64,000 nt of DNA from Neorhizobium sp. JUb45. GTDB lineage: Bacteria; Pseudomonadota; Alphaproteobacteria; Rhizobiales; Rhizobiaceae. Numbering within the stretch: the stretch's first letter is position 1; each line of letters begins with the position of its first letter. The position numbers were made by a program, and so were the translations under genes. Location: assembly GCF_004343585.1 (NCBI RefSeq), contig NZ_SLYW01000006.1:169956-233955 (forward strand). The letters run 5' to 3'. This document shows positions 34,959 to 44,108 of the stretch, piece after piece. The notes beneath the pieces are model-generated. The model was given only the letters and a program-made list of their open reading frames with translations, ran no database searches and was not told where the DNA came from.

Positions 34959-36547
34959 CGATTTCAAGGACATTCCGCATCGCCGTGCTTGCGACCCTGC
35001 TGCTCGGTGGCGTATCGACGGCGGCACTTGCCGCCGACCTCACCATCGGGGTGCGTGCCGGCCCGCTGTCGATCGATCCCGATTTCACCGCCGCCGGCAC
35101 CCATGCCGAGGCGATGAAACATATCTACGATTCGCTGGTGAAGTCCGGCAACAATCTCGAACTCGAGCCCGGTCTCGCCACCAGCTGGACGGCGGTCGAT
35201 GATACGACGTGGGAATTCAAGCTGCGCCCCGGCGTCAAATTCCATGACGGCTCCGATTTCACCGCCGAGGACGTGAAATTCTCTATCGAGCGCATTCCGA
35301 AAGTCGCCGGCCCCAACCCCACCACCATCTATGTCCGCCGCGTCAAGGGTATCGAGATCGTCGATCCGCTGACCATCCGCATCCAGACCGACGGCCCGGC
35401 GCCGAACCTGCCGAATGATTTTATCCGCCTGTTCGTCGTCTCGCACACCGCCGCCAAGGATTATTCCGACAGTGCGGAGAAAGCGTCTGAAGGTTTTAAC
35501 TCCGGCAAGGCGGCGATCGGCACCGGCCCCTATAAATTCGTCTCGTGGACGCCGAAGGAACAGCTCGTTCTTGAGCGCTTCGACGGCTACTGGGGCGGCA
35601 AGGAGCCGTGGGACAAGGTGATCCGCAAGGAAATCCCCAACGATGCTGCCCGCGTCGCCCAGCTGAAAGCCGGCCAGGTCGATCTGATCGCCCGCATCCC
35701 CGCGTCAGACGTGCCGACGCTGGAGACGGATGCGAAGCTCACCATCGTGCGCCAGGACAGCGTCTACCTGTTCAACATGGCTTTCGATTTCCGCGAGAAG
35801 TCGCCGCAGGTCAGCGCCAAGGACGGCTCGCCACTGCCCAAAAACCCCTTCATCGATCCGCGGGTGCGCGAAGCCTTCGATCTCGCCATCGATCGCGAAA
35901 CGATCACCGAGATCGCCATGGAAGGCATGGGCACTGTCCAGTCGCAGCTCGTGACGCCGAACATCTTTGGGTACAATCCGGATGTGAAATCGACGATATC
36001 GGATGTCGAGAAGGCCAAAAAACTCTTGGCAGAAGCCGGTTATCCCAACGGTTTCAAGGTCACCTTCTCCTTTACCAACGACCGACTGCCGGGCGACAAG
36101 GATACCGGCACGACGATCGCCCAGATGCTGACCGCAATCGGCATTCAGGTGGAAGCCAATGCCCAGCCCGGCGCCGTCTATTTCCCGGCCAATACACGCG
36201 GCGATTATTCGCTGACCATGTCCGGCTGGGGCACGCTGACGGGTGAATCCAACTACACCCTCTCGTCACTGGTGCACAGCAACGATCCGGCCAAGAAGCT
36301 CGGCGCCTTCAACATCCGTGGTTATTCCAACCCGGAAATGGACAAGCTGATCGAGGCCGCCGGTGTCGAGATGGATGCGGGCAAACGCGAACAGTATCTG
36401 AAAGATGCCAATGCGCTGGTCGCATCCGATCGTCCCAACCTGTCGATCGCCTCGATCGTTTCGGCATGGGGCATGAAGAAGGCGATCACAATCGTGCCGC
36501 GCTCGGATGAAGACACGCTCGCCATGAACATCCGGCCTTCGAAATAA
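34955..36547 (+). CDS. peptide-type ABC substrate-binding protein
   Basis: A 530-residue family 5 solute-binding protein with a clear Sec signal (MTISRTFRIAVLATLLLGGV, cleavage near ALA-ADL) and the blocks LRPGVKFHDGSDFTAEDVKF and IGTGPYKF. It is the only binding protein near the module III permeases, which lie on the opposite strand; co-regulation through the shared MarR sites would join them. Translation is coupled to the MarR gene. A strong terminator follows 26 bp after the stop. Confidence 0.9.
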   Translation: MTISRTFRIAVLATLLLGGVSTAALAADLTIGVRAGPLSIDPDFTAAGTHAEAMKHIYDSLVKSGNNLELEPGLATSWTAVDDTTWEFKLRPGVKFHDGSDFTAEDVKFSIERIPKVAGPNPTTIYVRRVKGIEIVDPLTIRIQTDGPAPNLPNDFIRLFVVSHTAAKDYSDSAEKASEGFNSGKAAIGTGPYKFVSWTPKEQLVLERFDGYWGGKEPWDKVIRKEIPNDAARVAQLKAGQVDLIARIPASDVPTLETDAKLTIVRQDSVYLFNMAFDFREKSPQVSAKDGSPLPKNPFIDPRVREAFDLAIDRETITEIAMEGMGTVQSQLVTPNIFGYNPDVKSTISDVEKAKKLLAEAGYPNGFKVTFSFTNDRLPGDKDTGTTIAQMLTAIGIQVEANAQPGAVYFPANTRGDYSLTMSGWGTLTGESNYTLSSLVHSNDPAKKLGAFNIRGYSNPEMDKLIEAAGVEMDAGKREQYLKDANALVASDRPNLSIASIVSAWGMKKAITIVPRSDEDTLAMNIRPSK

Positions 36548-36573
36548 GCCTCCACGCCAACCGGAGGTAACCT

Positions 36574-36604
36574 GGCCGGGCATTTTTGCGCCCGGCCTTT
36601 TTTA
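36574..36604 (+). terminator. rho-independent terminator
   Basis: Perfect 8-bp stem GGCCGGGC / GCCCGGCC with an 8-nt loop, followed directly by a T-run. Ends the MarR-binding protein transcript. The clearest terminator in the window. Confidence 0.92.
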
Positions 36605-36648
36605 TTCAGGACAATGGAGAGGCGCTTGCGGACCGACGGCCGCTCTTT

Positions 36649-36675
36649 GCGCTAGCGGCGGTTAATCGCTAGCGC
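36649..36675. other. 9-bp perfect inverted repeat
   Basis: GCGCTAGCG / CGCTAGCGC with a 9-nt spacer, 30 bp beyond the 3' end of the leftward gene at 36705. There is no T-run on either strand. It may be a factor-dependent end point or transcript-stabilising hairpin for the leftward gene. Confidence 0.45.
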
Positions 36676-36704
36676 CTTTGACGTCCAACCTGCCAAAATG
36701 CGAC

Positions 36705-38126
36705 CTATTGAACGAGGCTGCGCTGAGCCTGCGTCGGCACCATGTCCGGGGTTGCGATTTCGTGGGAAGCCGATCCCTGCTCTGCCGTCGGCAATGAGAT
36801 GGTGTTGGAGGCGTCATGGGAAGCATTGAGGCGACGGGCCACGACGTCATGGTTTAGCCACTGCACAGGTCCAACCGGCGATGATGACGCGCCGAAGATC
36901 AACTCCCCCGTCGCTTCGACGACAAATGTGCTGAGCAGATCGCTGATGAGCAGCTTGCCGCTGCGGTGCATCGCCGTGATTTCGATGGAGGTTCCGATGG
37001 TCAGATCGGCCTGCGGCTGACTGTTGGGCATGGGCCATGCGGAGAAGTCATAAAATGGCACCATGGCTTCGTTCGCCTGCAGATCGCCGATTTTGCGGAT
37101 AACGTCTTCCAGCGTAAAGCCGTCCTGCAGCAGGGCCTTGCAGGCGCGCCACTGCTCGTCTGCCCATTGGCCGCCGTTTTCTTTTTTCAAGGCGAGCAGG
37201 AGAGGGATAAGCGGCAGCTCGATGCCGGTGAACACATCCGAGGAATTGGTCCGGATCTCGGGACAGTTATAGACGGTCGCCTTTATGCCCTTTGCCCAGG
37301 CATTTTCCGCAATGCCTTCCAGACGCATCTTGGCATAGCCCTGCGTGTAGTTCGTATAGGTCTGCCAGCGATATTCGCCACCGATCAAGATGCCCGTTCC
37401 GTGGTAGCCGTATGCCGTATAGCGAATCTGGCCACCCGAGGCTTCGGTACGCTGGCGGATGGCAGCGCTGGCGTCGATGAGATGCTGGAAGGTGATCGCG
37501 GACACTTCGTCGAAATTGCGCAGGATGAGCTTGCCCATATCGCTGTCGAGCAGTGCCTGCGACGACATGTGCCGCGCGCCGGTTCCCTTGTAGATACGGT
37601 TGGCGACGACGAGAAAAACCTTCGCTTTGGGTATGCCTCCGGCCATGGTATGGGCGAAAAATACATTGCGGCCTTCAGGGATCATGCCGTCAAGCACACT
37701 CATCACCTGCGCCAGCGCATCCTTGAACCGCGTCGTGGCGACAGCCTGACACTGTTCGATATATGCCCAGTCCAGCTTCTCCCGTTCCCAGCTTTCGAGC
37801 GTCATGCCAGCCAGAAGGTCTGTCGGGGTAGGGCCACCCTCGGGGGCATCGAGATCGAAACCGGCCATCAGCGGGATATTGATGATCTCGCCGCCCAGCC
37901 GCTGCTCGGCTTCGGAAAGCTCTTCGGCCGTCAGCGGGCGCAGGCAATTGTTCTCGTCGCGCCGTCCAACGGTAATTCCCACGATCCGCAAACCGGCTTT
38001 GCGTGCCTGCTCGACAAGCCCGGTCGCATAACCACGGCCAAACAGCTCTCCGAAAAGAACGAAGACGTCGCCTTTGCGAAACACGGTATTTTCGGTGATG
38101 GTCTTGAGCGGGATCGGATTTTTCAT
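36705..38126 (-). CDS. FabMG-like enoyl-ACP reductase family protein
   Basis: A 473-residue protein with an N-terminal nucleotide-binding-like segment (VFVLFGELFGRGYATGLVEQ, then GLRIVGITVGRR) and long conserved stretches such as FFAHTMAGGIPKAKVFLV and NCPEIRTNSSD. I recall this pattern from proteins named enoyl-ACP reductase FabMG family, known from triclosan-resistance metagenomics, but I am only moderately sure. If correct it reduces enoyl-ACP in fatty acid synthesis. The last 50 residues are low in conservation and look disordered. The ATG at 38126 is used; the ribosome site is weak. It stands alone between unrelated operons. Confidence 0.6.
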   Translation of the reverse strand: MKNPIPLKTITENTVFRKGDVFVLFGELFGRGYATGLVEQARKAGLRIVGITVGRRDENNCLRPLTAEELSEAEQRLGGEIINIPLMAGFDLDAPEGGPTPTDLLAGMTLESWEREKLDWAYIEQCQAVATTRFKDALAQVMSVLDGMIPEGRNVFFAHTMAGGIPKAKVFLVVANRIYKGTGARHMSSQALLDSDMGKLILRNFDEVSAITFQHLIDASAAIRQRTEASGGQIRYTAYGYHGTGILIGGEYRWQTYTNYTQGYAKMRLEGIAENAWAKGIKATVYNCPEIRTNSSDVFTGIELPLIPLLLALKKENGGQWADEQWRACKALLQDGFTLEDVIRKIGDLQANEAMVPFYDFSAWPMPNSQPQADLTIGTSIEITAMHRSGKLLISDLLSTFVVEATGELIFGASSSPVGPVQWLNHDVVARRLNASHDASNTISLPTAEQGSASHEIATPDMVPTQAQRSLVQ

Positions 38127-38516
38127 GGCTTCAGTTCTCAAACATCTCGGTCGTCGCGCGGTCGGCACGACAATCGCTGCAGCCTAATTGGAGATAGAAG
38201 GGCGCGATGGAAAGTCATTTAAAGTGACCGAACATATCGAAACGTGAACTGACGCACCGGTTTATCCGCCTGCCGACCACAGCGCGCTCATCGCAATCCA
38301 TACCCCCGAGCCAGTCTTCGCAGCACTTCGCGACGCCTGAAACCGGATTTTCTCAAATGAAATCGGCATGATTTCGGATTGTTGGCGCCGTCTTGGCGAA
38401 GGAAAAGCGTTTCCTTTCATCGCCCAATGAAAAGAAAAATCTACCTTTTTTATAGAATATTGAGCGCCTAGCCTTGCATTGATCAATTCCGGTCAAGGCA
38501 AGGAAACCGGCTCTTC
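38127..38516. other. 390-bp divergent intergenic region
   Basis: Lies between the FabMG-like gene and the sulfonate-type ABC operon, so it should hold both promoters. An AT-rich stretch with a TATAGAAT sequence at 38451-38458 could be a -10 region for the rightward operon, but I see no convincing -35. A leftward 74-codon frame at 38262-38486 lacks support as a gene. Confidence 0.4.
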
Positions 38517-39359
38517 ATGTCACTGACATCCGCATTCGAAACATCCCGACCGCTGTCCGCCCGAAGCCAGAATGCGGGGAGATTCGCATCGCCACAATGG
38601 GCGCTCTTCAGTTGGTTGCGGGCCGGTCAATTCGCGCTTGCTGCCGTGATCCTGCTGGTGATCCAGTATGCCGTCGACAGTGGATCGGTCAAACAGATCT
38701 ATCTCGCATCACCGACCCAGATCGTCGCCGCATTTCCGAGATTGCTTTTCGAAAACAACCTTCTCTACCATCTCTATATCACGCTGTCGGAAGCGCTGCT
38801 GGGGTTCGCTCTGGCGCTGACGCTCGGTGTCGCGACAGGCGTCGCGATGGGCCTGTTCGCCAAAGCCAACACATTCTTCGGGCCTTTCCTTGTCGCCATG
38901 ATGGCCATTCCCAAGGTGACGATCATCCCGCTTCTGACGCTCTATCTGGGCATCGGTTTTTCCCACAAGGTCTTCATCGTTTTTCTGTTCGGCTATTTCA
39001 TCTTCGTCTTCAACACGATTGCCGGCATTCGCCAGGTCGATGAAAAACACCTGAAGGTGGCGCGCGCCTTCGGCGCCAGCCGCCTGCAGATCGTCACCAA
39101 GATCATCCTGCCATCGGCGGTTCCATCCATCATGGCGGCCGTTCGGCTGGAGGCGGCCATGTGCCTGGTGGCGGCGCTGTTTGCTGAAATCGTCGCCTCC
39201 AAGGCCGGGCTCGGCAACATGCTCAACCGCGCCGTCGGCGTCTACGACACGGCCAGCGTTTTTGCTCTTGTCGCCACCATCACGGCAATCGCGCTGGTCA
39301 CCGTTTCCCTCATCAACCTTCTGGAGAAGCGTGTGTTTCTCCGTTGGAAATACGTCTGA
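38517..39359 (+). CDS. ABC permease, sulfonate/taurine type
   Basis: A 280-residue permease of the SsuC/TauC/nitrate type, inner membrane. After a 40-residue cytoplasmic start it has about six spans and the EAA-like loop ARAFGASRLQIVTKIILPSA. First gene of a six-gene operon; one permease is enough for this transporter class because it forms a homodimer. Confidence 0.9.
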   Translation: MSLTSAFETSRPLSARSQNAGRFASPQWALFSWLRAGQFALAAVILLVIQYAVDSGSVKQIYLASPTQIVAAFPRLLFENNLLYHLYITLSEALLGFALALTLGVATGVAMGLFAKANTFFGPFLVAMMAIPKVTIIPLLTLYLGIGFSHKVFIVFLFGYFIFVFNTIAGIRQVDEKHLKVARAFGASRLQIVTKIILPSAVPSIMAAVRLEAAMCLVAALFAEIVASKAGLGNMLNRAVGVYDTASVFALVATITAIALVTVSLINLLEKRVFLRWKYV

Positions 39360-39385
39360 TTTCGTCAAACCACAGGACAATTTTC

Positions 39386-40384
39386 ATGAATTTCTTCAAG
39401 CCGATCGCCCTATTCGCCGGGTTGGTTTTTGCCAGCGGCGCCACGGCTCAAACACAGCCTGAAAAAAAGACACTGACGCTTGCGGAAAGCACCGCCTATA
39501 CGCAGCAGCCGATCCGCTTCGGCGTGGAAAAGGGCTTTTTCGCGGAAGAAGGCCTGGATGTGCAATTCACCGACGTCTCGGATATTCCAACCGGTGTCGC
39601 CACCGGTGAACTGACCTTCGCCTTCGGGCCGACCAGCCAGTATCTGCGGGCTGCGGCGCTGGGCTCACCGATCAAGATCGTGTCGTCCGCCTTTCGCAGC
39701 AAGGGGCCGTTCTTCCTGCTGGCCGGCAAGAATGTAAAGGATTTCGCCGACCTGAAAGGCAAGACGATCGGCAATGCCACCGAGGGATCGAACATGGACG
39801 CCTATCTGAAGGTGATCCTGCGTGAGAACGGCATTGACCCTGCCAAGGATGTTACGCTGTTTGCCGCCGGGACCTATCAGCAGGCTTATGGCGCGCTGAT
39901 TTCGGGCCAGGTCGATGCAACGATCATCCACCAGCCTTTCCCGGCCATGGCCGAGCTGGAAGGCGAAGGCAAGACGCTGGCGAGGGGCTGGGATTACCTG
40001 CCCACCTATCACACCGGCGTGCTGATCGCCGGCAACGATGTCATTGCCAACGATCCGGACCTGCTGCAGCGCGGTCTACGCGCCTATTTCCGTTCCTATA
40101 CCTACGCCAAGGCCAATTACGGCGAATACATTCCCTGGCTGCAGAAACAGCTGCATCTGAACCCGCAGGCCGTCGCCAACGCGATCCGCCAAGAAGACGA
40201 TATCTGGGACAGCAATCCGGCCATCGACCGCAAGGCGATCGCCGATACGCAGGCTGTCGAGATCGCGCTGGGCAACCAGAAAGAACCCTATGACGCGGAA
40301 AAGTTCATCGACGAACGTTTCATCCCCAAGGAATACGTAAAGCCGTTTTCTTATCCGGCGCGGTCGGGCGGCACTTCGAACTGA
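39386..40384 (+). CDS. ABC substrate-binding protein, SsuA/NMT1 type
   Basis: A 332-residue periplasmic binding protein of the SsuA/ThiY class (sulfonates, taurine, pyrimidine precursors). Sec signal MNFFKPIALFAGLVFASGAT with cleavage near TAQ. The core shows GVEKGFFAEEGLDVQF, the standard opening of this family, and LKGKTIGNATEGSNMDAYLK. The ATG at 39386 is preferred over one at 39344 that lies inside the permease gene. Downstream sulfur-type enzymes point to an organosulfur ligand. Confidence 0.88.
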   Translation: MNFFKPIALFAGLVFASGATAQTQPEKKTLTLAESTAYTQQPIRFGVEKGFFAEEGLDVQFTDVSDIPTGVATGELTFAFGPTSQYLRAAALGSPIKIVSSAFRSKGPFFLLAGKNVKDFADLKGKTIGNATEGSNMDAYLKVILRENGIDPAKDVTLFAAGTYQQAYGALISGQVDATIIHQPFPAMAELEGEGKTLARGWDYLPTYHTGVLIAGNDVIANDPDLLQRGLRAYFRSYTYAKANYGEYIPWLQKQLHLNPQAVANAIRQEDDIWDSNPAIDRKAIADTQAVEIALGNQKEPYDAEKFIDERFIPKEYVKPFSYPARSGGTSN

Positions 40385-40395
40385 GGCTGATACCG

Positions 40396-41172
40396 ATGAC
40401 GCTGTTTCAGATCTCTTCCGTCGACAAGGTCTATCCCGGCAGCCCGCCCGTCGTGGCGCTGCAGGATATCTCGCTGAGCATCGAACAAGGCGAATTCATC
40501 GTCTTCCTCGGCCCGAGTGGCTGCGGCAAAAGCACGTTGCTGGAGCTGCTGTCCGGTTTGCAGCAGCCCAGTGACGGGCAGGTCTCCTTCCACGGCCGGC
40601 CCATCGAGGGGCCGCATCACTCGCTGGGCGTCGTGTTTCAGGATGCATCGCTACTGCCCTGGTCCACCATCGAGGACAATGTCGCGTTCGGGCTGGAACT
40701 GTCCGGGATCGGCAAGGCGGAACGGGGCAATACGGCGCGGCATTATCTCGACAAGGTGGGCCTGACCGGCTTTGGCGAAAAATATCCGCATCAGCTTTCC
40801 GGCGGCATGCGTCAGAGGGCCGGTATCGCACGTGCCCTTTCGACAGAACCGGAAGTGCTGCTGATGGACGAGCCGTTCGGCGCCGTCGATCACATCACCC
40901 GCATCAAGCTGCAGGAAGAACTGACAGGCCTCTGGCAGGAAAACCGGCGCACCATCGTGTTCGTGACGCATGATGTCGGCGAGGCGGCGTTTCTGGCCGA
41001 TCGTATCGTGCTGTTTTCGCCGCGGCCCGGTCGGGTGCACACGATCTTCGACGTCGATCTGCCGCGCCCGCGCCGGCGCGGCGATCTCGACCTGCTCAAA
41101 CTGGAATCGAAAATTTACGACACGCTGCATGCGGTCGAGAACCAGAGCCGTGCCGCGAACGCGCCGGTTTGA
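40396..41172 (+). CDS. ABC ATPase, SsuB/TauB type
   Basis: A 258-residue ATPase. Walker A GPSGCGKST, signature LSGGMRQR, Walker B VLLMDEPFGAVD. The residue pattern after Walker B (FGAVDHITR) is close to the FGALDxxTR usual in this branch. Starts 12 bp after the binding-protein gene. Confidence 0.93.
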   Translation: MTLFQISSVDKVYPGSPPVVALQDISLSIEQGEFIVFLGPSGCGKSTLLELLSGLQQPSDGQVSFHGRPIEGPHHSLGVVFQDASLLPWSTIEDNVAFGLELSGIGKAERGNTARHYLDKVGLTGFGEKYPHQLSGGMRQRAGIARALSTEPEVLLMDEPFGAVDHITRIKLQEELTGLWQENRRTIVFVTHDVGEAAFLADRIVLFSPRPGRVHTIFDVDLPRPRRRGDLDLLKLESKIYDTLHAVENQSRAANAPV

Positions 41173-41185
41173 TGGAGAGATGACC

Positions 41186-42643
41186 ATGGCCCTTGAGGCA
41201 CAGAACCAAACGACCAGTGACGGCAAACACCGGCAGTTGCACCTCGGCTACATGTATTGGGCCAATGGCACGCATCCGGCAGGTTGGCGTTATCCGGGCG
41301 CGGCGCATGAAGGCGCATTCGAGCCGGACCACATCGTCCGGCTGGCCAAAACTGCCGAAGCGGCAAAGTTCGACTTCTTCTTTTTCGGCGACCGGTTGGC
41401 GACCGGGCTGAATTACGAACTCACCAATACATCCGTGCTGGCGCGTTTCGAGCCGTTTACGGCTGCCTCCTATCTGGCGACCAAAACGAGCGAGATCGGC
41501 ATCGTCGTCACCGCCAACCCCACCTATTACGAACCCTTCAATCTCGCGCGTCTGGTTTCCTCCCTCGATCATGTCACGCATGGCCGGGCTTCGTGGAACA
41601 TCGTCACCGGCGCGGATGGGCGCGCAGCGCAGAACTACAGCCGCAGCGAACACGGCGATCCCGACTACCGTTACGATCGCGCCGACGAATTCATCGGCAT
41701 CGTGCGAAAGCTGTGGGACAGTTGGGAAGACGATGCGTTTATCCGCGACAAGCATACGGGCGATTTTGTCGATGGGGAAAAGATCCATCCGCTCAACCAT
41801 GTCGGCAAGACATTCAGCGTAAAGGGGCCGCTCAACGTCGCGCGTGCGCCGCAGGGGCATCCGGTCATTCTTCATGCGGGCACGTCGGAACGGTCGAGGA
41901 ATTTTGGCGCGGGCGAGGCCGATGTGATCTTTGCCGCTTCAGCGACACTGGAGGACGGTGTCGCCTACGCCAACGATATGCGCCGCCGCGCCCGGGAAAG
42001 AGGGCGGCCGGACGGCCAGATCAAGATCCTGCCGGGGATCACGCCGCTCGTCGGCAGAACACGCCAGGCGGCGCGGCAGATTTATGACCAGTTGAACGCG
42101 CTGATCATCCTCGACGAGGATATACGGTTCGGCGGACGTGAACCGTCCTATTGGAGCCTTGATGCCAAGGTGGCCGAGATCCGCGGCGAGGCCGTTGGTG
42201 CCGGTCACCGCAATCTCGGTGCCCTGTCGCAGCGGGTCGGCGTGTCTCTGTTGCATGTCGGCCTCGACGATCTGGTCGATCTGGAGCGTGCGAGCGCATT
42301 CAAACACGCCGGTGCAAGGCTTCTCACCGAAACCGAGCGCCGAACCGGCCGCGGGATCGGTCAGGTCAGCTGGCGCGACCTTCTGCACAGCTACATCGTC
42401 GGCGGCCATGTCGTCGTCGGCAGTGCGCAGGATATCGCCGATTATTTCGAAAGCTGGTTCAAGGCCGGGGCCTGCGACGGGTTCAACGTGCAGTCCGCCT
42501 ATGTCTACGAGCAACTGGATCTTTTCGTCGAGCTGGTCGTGCCGGAGCTGCAAAAGCGCGGCCTCTTCCGCACCGAATACGAGGGTGCAACGCTGCGCGA
42601 TCGTTTCGGTCTCGAGCGTCCAGTCAATCAATTCGCTGCATGA
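41186..42643 (+). CDS. flavin monooxygenase, NtaA/SnaA/DszA family
   Basis: A 485-residue LLM-class (bacterial luciferase-like) flavin-dependent monooxygenase. These use reduced FMN from a partner reductase to oxidise C-S or C-N bonds (DszA, NtaA). The N-terminus LGYMYWANGTHPAGWR, then FFFFGDRLAT, TANPTYYEPF and HGRASWNIVTGAD are hallmarks. I use the ATG at 41186, six bases past GGAGAG. The frame is open upstream only as an overprint of the ATPase gene. No flavin reductase is encoded in this operon, so it must come from elsewhere. Confidence 0.9.
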   Translation: MALEAQNQTTSDGKHRQLHLGYMYWANGTHPAGWRYPGAAHEGAFEPDHIVRLAKTAEAAKFDFFFFGDRLATGLNYELTNTSVLARFEPFTAASYLATKTSEIGIVVTANPTYYEPFNLARLVSSLDHVTHGRASWNIVTGADGRAAQNYSRSEHGDPDYRYDRADEFIGIVRKLWDSWEDDAFIRDKHTGDFVDGEKIHPLNHVGKTFSVKGPLNVARAPQGHPVILHAGTSERSRNFGAGEADVIFAASATLEDGVAYANDMRRRARERGRPDGQIKILPGITPLVGRTRQAARQIYDQLNALIILDEDIRFGGREPSYWSLDAKVAEIRGEAVGAGHRNLGALSQRVGVSLLHVGLDDLVDLERASAFKHAGARLLTETERRTGRGIGQVSWRDLLHSYIVGGHVVVGSAQDIADYFESWFKAGACDGFNVQSAYVYEQLDLFVELVVPELQKRGLFRTEYEGATLRDRFGLERPVNQFAA

Positions 42644-42659
42644 AACGGGGTTCTTCACG

Positions 42660-44099
42660 ATGACCAAAACACCGAAAAAGCAGAGAGAACTGCATTTTGG
42701 CCTGATGTTCTGGGCCGGCGGCACCCATCCGGCCGGTTGGCGCATGCCGTCTTCGAGGGCCGATGCCGCCTTCGATATCGAGTTCCTGCAATATGTGACG
42801 CAACTGGCGGAAAAAGCGAAATTCGATTTTCTTTTCCTTGGCGACCGGCTTGCCACCGATCCGCAGTTGCAGACGACCAATCCGGCGCAGATGTCGCGTC
42901 TCGAACCTTTCGTCTCGGGAGCGAGCCTTGCGGCTGCAACCTCCCATATCGGCATCGTGGTGACGGCCAATCCCACCTATTACGACCCGTTCACCGTCGC
43001 CCGGATGTTCGCCTCGCTCGATCATCTGAGCAAGGGACGCGCATCCTGGAACATCGTCACCGGCGCCGACGCCATCGCGGCAGCCAATTTCAGCCGCGAT
43101 ACCCATTGGGAAACCGAAAAACGCTATGACTGGGCCGATGAATTCGTCGATGTGGTCAAGGGATTGTGGGATACGTTCGAGGATGACGCCTTCGTGTGCG
43201 ATCCGCTCAAGGGAACCTATGTGGACCCGGCCAAGGTCCATAAGCTCAGTCACAAGGGCCAGAACTTTGCGGTCGAAGGCCCGTTGAATGTCGCACGTCC
43301 CGTGCAGGGGCATCCGGTCATTCTACATGCCGGCACATCGGAGCGTTCGCGGCAGCTCGGCGCGCGCGATGCCGATGTTATTTTCGCCGGCCAGGGCACG
43401 ATCGAGGCCGCCAAGGCCTATTATGCCGACATGAAGGCGAGGGCGGTGGCATACGGCCGCGACGAACTCGATTTCTCCATCCTGCCCGGCCTGACGCCGA
43501 TCGTGGCACCGACGACAGAAGAGGCCGTGGCCATTTACGACAGGCTCAACGGCTTTCTGGTGCTCGACAAGGAGGACAATGACGGTGAGGAAGTGCGATT
43601 CGGTGGACTGGGACGCAACGCGCTTCGCAACCTGACGCGCGTCTCCGGCATACTCGGCGTCGACGTGCGGGGCAGCGATCATGACGCCGCCGTGCCGCGG
43701 CAGGTGGCCGAGCAGGCCTCGCCGGAAGGGCAGGCGCTGATCGCCGAGGCGACACGCCGGACACGCCGCACGCCGGAAGGGCCATCGCCGCTTCTGTTCA
43801 AGGACCTGATCTACACGACCATCTTGTCGGGCGCCGTCGTGGTTGGAAATCCGACGGAGGTCGCCGATTTCATCGAGTTATGGTTCCGTGAAAAGGCGGC
43901 CGACGGTTTTAACATCTTTCCGCCCTATGTGCCGGAATCCGTTGAGGCCTTCGTGGAACTCGTTGTGCCGGAACTGCAAAAGCGCGGGTTCTATCGCAGT
44001 GATTATTCCGGCAGCACGTTCCGCGATCATCTTGGCCTGACACGGCCGGAAAACAGGTTTGTCTCGAAAAATGCGGCAACCAGCAGCAAGGTGGCATGA
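42660..44099 (+). CDS. flavin monooxygenase, NtaA/SnaA/DszA family, paralogue
   Basis: A 479-residue paralogue of the previous protein (LHFGLMFWAGGTHPAGWRMP, FLFLGDRLAT, TANPTYYDPF, GRASWNIVTGAD). The two share motif order throughout but differ in the C-terminal third, so they probably act on successive or related substrates. The ATG at 42660 has only a weak GGGG upstream. Such tandem luciferase-like enzymes beside a sulfonate-type importer are typical of sulfur-scavenging clusters. Confidence 0.9.
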   Translation: MTKTPKKQRELHFGLMFWAGGTHPAGWRMPSSRADAAFDIEFLQYVTQLAEKAKFDFLFLGDRLATDPQLQTTNPAQMSRLEPFVSGASLAAATSHIGIVVTANPTYYDPFTVARMFASLDHLSKGRASWNIVTGADAIAAANFSRDTHWETEKRYDWADEFVDVVKGLWDTFEDDAFVCDPLKGTYVDPAKVHKLSHKGQNFAVEGPLNVARPVQGHPVILHAGTSERSRQLGARDADVIFAGQGTIEAAKAYYADMKARAVAYGRDELDFSILPGLTPIVAPTTEEAVAIYDRLNGFLVLDKEDNDGEEVRFGGLGRNALRNLTRVSGILGVDVRGSDHDAAVPRQVAEQASPEGQALIAEATRRTRRTPEGPSPLLFKDLIYTTILSGAVVVGNPTEVADFIELWFREKAADGFNIFPPYVPESVEAFVELVVPELQKRGFYRSDYSGSTFRDHLGLTRPENRFVSKNAATSSKVA

Positions 44100-44108
44100 A
44101 GAGCCGAT

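Noticed and set aside
38262..38486. 74-codon leftward frame in the 390-bp gap
   Set aside because: No ribosome site, no recognisable motif, and it covers the likely promoter region.
42138..44099. Longer form of the second monooxygenase
   Set aside because: The extra 174 codons overlap the first monooxygenase in another frame and carry no family motif.
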